DNA from: a bacterium
GTDB taxonomy: Bacteria; RBG-13-66-14
Direction of reading: 5' to 3'
DNA length: 8,480 bases
Assembly (NCBI GenBank): GCA_035528375.1
Contig: DATKYS010000084.1
Location: forward strand, 1 to 8,480
The position numbers and the translations under genes are program-made. Positions 4,547-8,480 of this stretch are shown piece by piece. A model generated the notes under the pieces. It worked only from the letters and a program-made list of their open reading frames with translations. It was not told the DNA's origin and made no database searches. How positions within the stretch are numbered: the stretch's first letter is position 1; each line of letters starts with the position of its first letter.

Positions 4547-4552
4547 TAAGAT
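4547..4552 (+). promoter_or_regulatory. Possible -10 box for the glycosyltransferase gene
   Basis: TAAGAT matches TATAAT at five of six positions and lies about 38 bp before the preferred ATG at 4590. The region 17 bp upstream (CTGCCC, 4524-4529) is a poor -35, matching at three positions. A promoter somewhere here is expected because a strong terminator lies just upstream, but this assignment is weak. Confidence 0.3.
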
Positions 4553-4589
4553 ATGGCTTTCTCGTTCCGGCCCGATGACGGAGGCACTC

Positions 4590-6134
4590 ATGTTACCCGA
4601 GGAGAGGAGGGATAGAGCCCATCGGCTTGCCGGTTTGCTGGTCGTCCTCCTCCTCGTCCTCTTCGGTCTGGTCAGGGTCGTCTTCTTTCCCTCCGACACC
4701 TTGTTGCGGTACACAAACGACGACACCTTCTACTACCTGGGCATGGCACGCAATCTGGTGGCGGGGAACGGGCTGAGCTTCGACGGTATGCACCAGACCA
4801 ACGGCTTTCACCCGCTGTGGTTGGGTATCTGTAGTCTGCCTTACCTCCTCGGTGCCGGCACTTTCGCCGGGTGGCGGATAGTGATGGCCCTGACGGTCCT
4901 CGTCTGGGGCGCGGGTCTTCTGTTAGCGCGGAGCGTGCTCAGGCGGAGGTTCGGCGAGCGCGGGACCCTGCCGCCCTTGATTCTCCTCGCGTGGCCCCTG
5001 GTTTTCAGTACCTGCGCCTGCGGCATGGAAGTGACGCTGACGTTCACGCTGGTGTTCACCGCGCTGGAAGTGGCGGACCGGTACGGTGTTTTCAAGCTGG
5101 AGGGAAGCCGGCGCGCCGAGCTGGGGATCGGGGCTTTGCTGGCGTTGATCTTCCTCTCGCGGCTGGATTCCTTCTTCCTCCACGTCGCGGCGTTCTGCTA
5201 CCTCCTGGCCGCCTACCGCCGCGCGGGGCCGGGTCACGGAAAGGGCTGGCGCGATCTCGCGGGTCGGTTTCTACGGCTTTTCGGCCCGAGCGTCCTAGCC
5301 CTGGTGGGTTTCCTGGCGTGGAATCAACTGACCTTCGGCCACCTGGTGCCGATCTCCGGGGCGTTGAAGGGCTCCTTCCCCGTACCGAGCTTGATGTTGT
5401 ACCAGGTGGTGAACTACCGGGAAATGGGCCTGTTGGCGTTGTCGGCGCTAGTCTGGGTGGCGGTGAAGCGGCGTGAGTTGGATGCCGGAGTTGGAATCGT
5501 CGCCTGGGGGTTTTTCGGCCAGCTCGCGTACATGCTGCTCTTCCAGAAGTGGGCGTTTTTCGCCTACTATATGGTCGCGCTCGGGCTTCCCGTTTCGATT
5601 CTCGCCGTCGGCCACCTGAGCGGCCGGACGCTTCGGGGGCGGATCAAATTGCGGAGGGCTCTCATCGTCGCCGTGACGGTGGTCGTGCTGGCGGGGCAGG
5701 TCGTTTCCTTGGTCCGGGCCAAATTCGGTTTCCAATCTTACTCGTATCAGGCGGCGCTCTGGGCCGCGGGGAATACCGACGAGGACGCCGTGTTCGCCAT
5801 GACGGACTGCGGCGTGTTCGGCTACTTCTCCGAGCGCTCGTGCATCAACCTGGACGGACTGGTCAACGACTACCGCTACCAGCGGGAGCTGTCCGCGGGG
5901 CGGCTGACGGAGTATCTGGAGGCCGAGGGCGTGGATTACATCGTCTTCCACGACTTGCGCTTCTCTCCGGAGGGCGACTACGAGGCTTACGTGCTTAACA
6001 TCCCGGGGCGGCTGTACGGGGGCATGAGCGCGTACACCCTCCAGCCGGAAGACATCGTTTTTCGCAGTGAGCCTTATCGGTGGAATTACGACACGGACCT
6101 GTTGACCGTGGGCATCTGGAAGACAGACTGGTGA
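4590..6134 (+). CDS. Polytopic GT-C-type glycosyltransferase (ArnT/PMT-like fold)
   Basis: 514 residues from the ATG at 4590, chosen because GGAGG (4580-4584) lies 5 nt before it. In-frame ATGs at 4533 and 4575 have no Shine-Dalgarno. After a first membrane helix (about 13-33) comes an acidic loop motif, NDDTFYYL (43-50), and TNGFHPLW (70-77). This layout is typical of GT-C enzymes, which use polyprenyl-phosphate sugars and an acidic metal-binding first loop. Several more hydrophobic helices follow, then a soluble C-terminal part of about 125 residues, probably periplasmic, with DCGVFGYFSERSCINLDGL. The acceptor and sugar cannot be told from the sequence. It stands alone between a tRNA terminator and mreB, with no sugar-pathway neighbours. 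GT-C membership is fairly secure; the role is unknown. Confidence 0.75.
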   Translation: MLPEERRDRAHRLAGLLVVLLLVLFGLVRVVFFPSDTLLRYTNDDTFYYLGMARNLVAGNGLSFDGMHQTNGFHPLWLGICSLPYLLGAGTFAGWRIVMALTVLVWGAGLLLARSVLRRRFGERGTLPPLILLAWPLVFSTCACGMEVTLTFTLVFTALEVADRYGVFKLEGSRRAELGIGALLALIFLSRLDSFFLHVAAFCYLLAAYRRAGPGHGKGWRDLAGRFLRLFGPSVLALVGFLAWNQLTFGHLVPISGALKGSFPVPSLMLYQVVNYREMGLLALSALVWVAVKRRELDAGVGIVAWGFFGQLAYMLLFQKWAFFAYYMVALGLPVSILAVGHLSGRTLRGRIKLRRALIVAVTVVVLAGQVVSLVRAKFGFQSYSYQAALWAAGNTDEDAVFAMTDCGVFGYFSERSCINLDGLVNDYRYQRELSAGRLTEYLEAEGVDYIVFHDLRFSPEGDYEAYVLNIPGRLYGGMSAYTLQPEDIVFRSEPYRWNYDTDLLTVGIWKTDW

Positions 6135-6153
6135 TGTCCCGGCCGGGTCGGGT

Positions 6154-6183
6154 TTGACCTTTTCCGGCGCGGGGGTCTTTAGT
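6154..6183 (+). promoter_or_regulatory. Candidate promoter of mreBCD
   Basis: TTGACC (6154-6159) matches the -35 consensus at five of six positions. TTTAGT (6178-6183) is a moderate -10, matching at four of six, with an 18-bp spacer. It lies in the 99-bp gap between the glycosyltransferase gene and mreB, about 50 bp before the mreB start. A second -10-like GATAAT at 6206-6211 lacks a -35 and sits too close to the Shine-Dalgarno. No T-run terminator for the upstream gene is visible, so read-through is also possible. Confidence 0.4.
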
Positions 6184-6233
6184 ATCATCGGGGGGTCACC
6201 GATCGGATAATTTTTCCAGCGGGAGCCGGCGAC

Positions 6234-7268
6234 TTGTTCAGACCCTACATCAGTTTCTTCAGCCGCGACCTGGCCATAGACCTCGGGACGGCCAACACCC
6301 TGGTTTACCTGAAGGACCGGGGGGTCGTGATTGACGAGCCCACGGTGGTCGCCTTGCGCCGGGACACCGGCGTGGTGATGGCGGTGGGCCTCGAGGCCAA
6401 GATAATGCTCGGCCGGACCCCCGAAGCGATTCACGCCCTGCGCCCGATGAGCGACGGCGTCATCGCCGACTTCGAGGTCACCGAGCGGATGCTGAAGTAT
6501 TTCATCATGAAGAGCCACGGTCGGCGTTTCTTCGTCCATCCGCGCGTTCTGGTCTGCGTGCCCTCCGGGATAACGGAGGTGGAGAAGCGCGCGGTTCGCG
6601 ACTCGGCTACGCACGCCGGGGCGCGCGAGGTGCTCATGGTCTACGAGCCCATGGCCGCGGCGGTGGGCGCGGGACTGCCCGTCCACGAGCCGGTGGGCAA
6701 CGTGATAATAGACATCGGCGGCGGCACCACCGAGGTGGCCGTCATCTCCCTCTCCGGCATCGTCACCAACACCAGCATCCGCATCGGCGGCGACGAGATG
6801 GACGTGGCCATAGACAAGTACCTGCGCAAGACGTACAACCTGCTGGTCGGTGAGCAGACCGCCGAGCAGATCAAGCTGCAGATAGGCAGCGCGTTCCCCC
6901 TGGAGAAGAAGGAGACGATGGACATCCGGGGCCGGGACATCGTCGAGGGGGTTCCCCGCACGCTGTCGGTGACCTCCACCGAGATCCGGGAGGCGCTCGC
7001 CGAGCCGGTGAGCGCCATCCTGCGCGCCGTGCACCAGACTCTGGAGCAGACCCCCCCCGAGCTGGCGGCCGACATCGTGGACCGCGGCATCTACATGACC
7101 GGCGGCGGCTCCATGCTGCGCGGCCTGAACGATCTGTTGCACCGGGAGACCGACCTCACCATCCACCTGGTGGACAACCCGCTCACGACCGTGGTGGCCG
7201 GGGCGGGAAAGGTGCTGGAAAACCCGGACGAGTTCCACAAGGTGATCCTGAGCGAGAATCGGCGATGA
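6234..7268 (+). CDS. mreB: Rod shape-determining protein MreB
   Basis: A 344-residue bacterial actin, the standard length. The phosphate-1 motif is DLGTANTLVY (16-25), phosphate-2 is DIGGGTTEVAVISL (160-173) and the adenosine motif is GIYMTGGGSMLRG (285-297). The hydrophobic, aromatic N-terminus (MFRPYISFF) suits membrane attachment. MreB filaments move with the cell-wall elongation machinery and guide lateral peptidoglycan synthesis. The start is TTG at 6234, supported by GGGAG (6221-6225) 8 nt upstream and by the fit to MreB N-termini; the next in-frame ATG would delete the ATP-binding site. The last bases overlap the mreC start in ATGA (7265-7268). Confidence 0.98.
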   Translation: MFRPYISFFSRDLAIDLGTANTLVYLKDRGVVIDEPTVVALRRDTGVVMAVGLEAKIMLGRTPEAIHALRPMSDGVIADFEVTERMLKYFIMKSHGRRFFVHPRVLVCVPSGITEVEKRAVRDSATHAGAREVLMVYEPMAAAVGAGLPVHEPVGNVIIDIGGGTTEVAVISLSGIVTNTSIRIGGDEMDVAIDKYLRKTYNLLVGEQTAEQIKLQIGSAFPLEKKETMDIRGRDIVEGVPRTLSVTSTEIREALAEPVSAILRAVHQTLEQTPPELAADIVDRGIYMTGGGSMLRGLNDLLHRETDLTIHLVDNPLTTVVAGAGKVLENPDEFHKVILSENRR

Positions 7269-8014
7269 CCGGAGAGAAGCGGTTGTTGGCCTACCTCGTG
7301 GTGCCGGTGGTCCTGGCGGGCGCGGTCGCCGTCTGGGCCGACCTCACCGGTTTCGAGCCGCTCACCCGTCTGCGGGGTGAGCTGGCCGGGGCGAGGGCGG
7401 AGCTGGCCCTCCTGGGCGGGCGCTGGTCCCGTTTCTTCTCCGGGGAGGAGGCGCGCCTGGAGGAGGCTTCCCGCGAGGCCGAGTTCGCGCTCTCGGAGCT
7501 CACCTCGAGGGAGGATCGGGAGGAGAACCGCCGCCTGCGCGCCGAGCTGGGGCTGCGTCTGCGGAGCCCGTGGCGGCTCCTCACCGTCGAGCTGACCCTA
7601 ACGATACCGCCCACCCTGGCCGCCGGCGAGGACCGCGGCGTCGCCCCCGGCCAGGCCGTTCTGGTGGACGGCTGGCTGGCCGGGGTGGTGGGCCGGGTGG
7701 TCGGGGATACGGCCGAACTGGTGCCGCTGGGCGATCCCCGGCTGAGGCTGGGGGTGCGCCTGGAGAGGACCCGGCGCACGGGGGTGCTGGTTTCCCGCGA
7801 GGGCGGGCTCTGGATAGATTACCTGTCGGCGGACGTGCTCCCCGAGGACGACGAGCTGGTGGTGACCAGCGGTCTGGGCGCGCTGCCCCCGGGCGTTCCC
7901 GTGGGGCGCGTGTCCGAGGTCGGCTGGGAGCCCGGCGCGCTGGAGCTGACCTGTCGGATCGAACCGGCGGCGGAGGTCGCGGGGGCCGGATTCGCCCACA
8001 TAATCCTGCGATGA
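7265..8014 (+). CDS. mreC: Rod shape-determining protein MreC
   Basis: 249 residues, at the short end for MreC (E. coli 367). One membrane helix lies at about 7-25 after a basic N-terminus, as a signal anchor. A charged heptad-like region (about 34-95, ending in REENRRLRAELGL) is the dimerising coiled coil. The beta-barrel domain (about 104-249) contains the family motifs RGVAPGQAVLVDG, GVVGRVV and DELVVTSGLGALPPGVPVG. MreC is periplasmic and is thought to activate PBP2-RodA synthesis together with MreD. Identification rests on these motifs and on the position between mreB and mreD. The ATG overlaps the mreB stop (ATGA, 7265-7268), indicating translational coupling. Confidence 0.94.
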   Translation: MTGEKRLLAYLVVPVVLAGAVAVWADLTGFEPLTRLRGELAGARAELALLGGRWSRFFSGEEARLEEASREAEFALSELTSREDREENRRLRAELGLRLRSPWRLLTVELTLTIPPTLAAGEDRGVAPGQAVLVDGWLAGVVGRVVGDTAELVPLGDPRLRLGVRLERTRRTGVLVSREGGLWIDYLSADVLPEDDELVVTSGLGALPPGVPVGRVSEVGWEPGALELTCRIEPAAEVAGAGFAHIILR

Positions 8015-8480
8015 TTTACCTCGTCGTACCGGCGGCGCTGGTGCTCGATAGGCTGGGGTTCGGCTTCTTCGGCGGTTGGGAGCTGTTCCGCCCCGACCTG
8101 GTCCTCGCGGCCGTGGTCTACATCTCCCTGGCGGGGAAGAAGCCGGTGCCGGCGGTGGCGGTCTCCTGGCTGGCCGGTTTTCTGGTGGACCTCTCCGGGT
8201 GGGGCCTGTTGGGAGCCAATGCGGTGGCGCTGGCCGGCGTGTCGCTCCTGGTCTTCGCCCTGCGGGGGCTGGTTTACCGGCGCAGCCACCTGGTGCGGCT
8301 GTTCACGGTGGTGGGCGTCGGGTTCCTCAAGGGCGGTCTGGTTTGGCTTTTGGCCGCACTCTCTTCCACGCCGGGACCCGTCGGCGGCTGGGAGGTCCTC
8401 AGCCAGGTTGCGGCCACCGCCGCCCTCGGACTGCCCCTCTTCCTCCTCTTCGACCGCTGGTTCGAGCCGTCCTACGAGGC
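8011..8480 (+). CDS. mreD: Rod shape-determining protein MreD, 3' end outside the window
   Basis: The reading frame stays open from the ATG at 8011 to the window end: 156 complete codons and two bases, with no stop seen. The product is very hydrophobic with about six candidate membrane segments (roughly 2-13, 29-42, 46-62, 69-87, 97-119 and 131-148). RPDLVLAAVVYISL followed by AGFLVDLSGWGLLGANA resembles the conserved MreD region (PDL, then a short Gly/Asp-rich turn between helices). Typical MreD is about 160-170 residues, so little is missing. It begins inside the mreC stop (ATGA, 8011-8014). MreD is an inner-membrane partner of MreC in the elongasome. The short sequence motifs are weak alone, but the operon position makes the call firm. 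Confidence 0.9.
   Translation, partial: MIYLVVPAALVLDRLGFGFFGGWELFRPDLVLAAVVYISLAGKKPVPAVAVSWLAGFLVDLSGWGLLGANAVALAGVSLLVFALRGLVYRRSHLVRLFTVVGVGFLKGGLVWLLAALSSTPGPVGGWEVLSQVAATAALGLPLFLLFDRWFEPSYE

Noticed and set aside
6138-6147. CCCGGCCGGG palindrome just after the glycosyltransferase stop as a terminator
   Set aside because: It has no loop of its own and no following T-run.
5448-7238. A 596-codon open frame on the - strand across the glycosyltransferase end and mreB
   Set aside because: It lies opposite two well-supported genes, has a low-complexity His/Val/Asp/Gly-rich translation with no recognisable domain, and arises from high-GC codon use on the other strand.
7265-8014. Short MreC as a truncated gene
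   Set aside because: The membrane anchor, coiled coil and both beta-domain motif blocks are present, with intact ATGA overlaps on both sides. The short length is within plausible family variation.

Overview
The window is a high-GC bacterial chromosome segment, by eye well above 60% GC in the genes. It holds a complete alpha operon, a tRNA/repeat region and the start of a cell-shape operon. MreB, MreC and MreD point to a bacterium with an elongating peptidoglycan wall. Genes are tightly packed, two of them start with TTG, and all three tRNA genes encode their CCA tail. I cannot name the phylum from the sequence alone. G-run-rich dispersed repeats next to ordinary core genes would suit an uncultivated lineage, but that is only an impression.

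Left part (1-3336). A degenerate tandem repeat of about 30 bp (1-164) and a short AT-rich leader precede rpmJ-rpsM-rpsK-rpsD-rpoA-rplQ, the classical order for L36, S13, S11, S4, RNA polymerase alpha and L17. All genes lie on the + strand, and a rho-independent terminator follows rplQ. Most gaps are 9-10 nt. The two longer gaps, before rpsK (54 nt) and before rpoA (88 nt), can both form hairpins. L36 and S4 both keep their zinc-binding residues.

Middle part (3337-4511). This holds no protein gene I can support. It contains tRNA-Ser(UGA), tRNA-Ser(GCU) and tRNA-Arg(ACG) among two families of short structured repeats. Family 1 (five copies, about 80-95 bp) has a GC-rich head, an AT-rich box and a C-run/G-run hairpin. 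Four copies form two head-to-tail pairs, each ending directly at the 5' end of a tRNA gene (tRNA-Ser(UGA) and tRNA-Arg(ACG)) with the same 15-nt junction. Family 2 has two 73-bp copies with complementary arms and one half copy; two of the three begin within a few bases of a tRNA CCA end. A clear sigma70-type promoter precedes tRNA-Ser(GCU), and a strong terminator follows tRNA-Arg.

Right part (4512-8480). A polytopic GT-C-type glycosyltransferase gene stands alone. It is followed by mreB, mreC and mreD, which overlap by ATGA junctions; mreD runs off the window. MreB filaments, MreC and MreD are expected to act together in the elongasome, guiding lateral wall synthesis.

The protein-coding content is ordinary core genome. 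The parts most worth a second look are the two repeat families around the tRNA genes.
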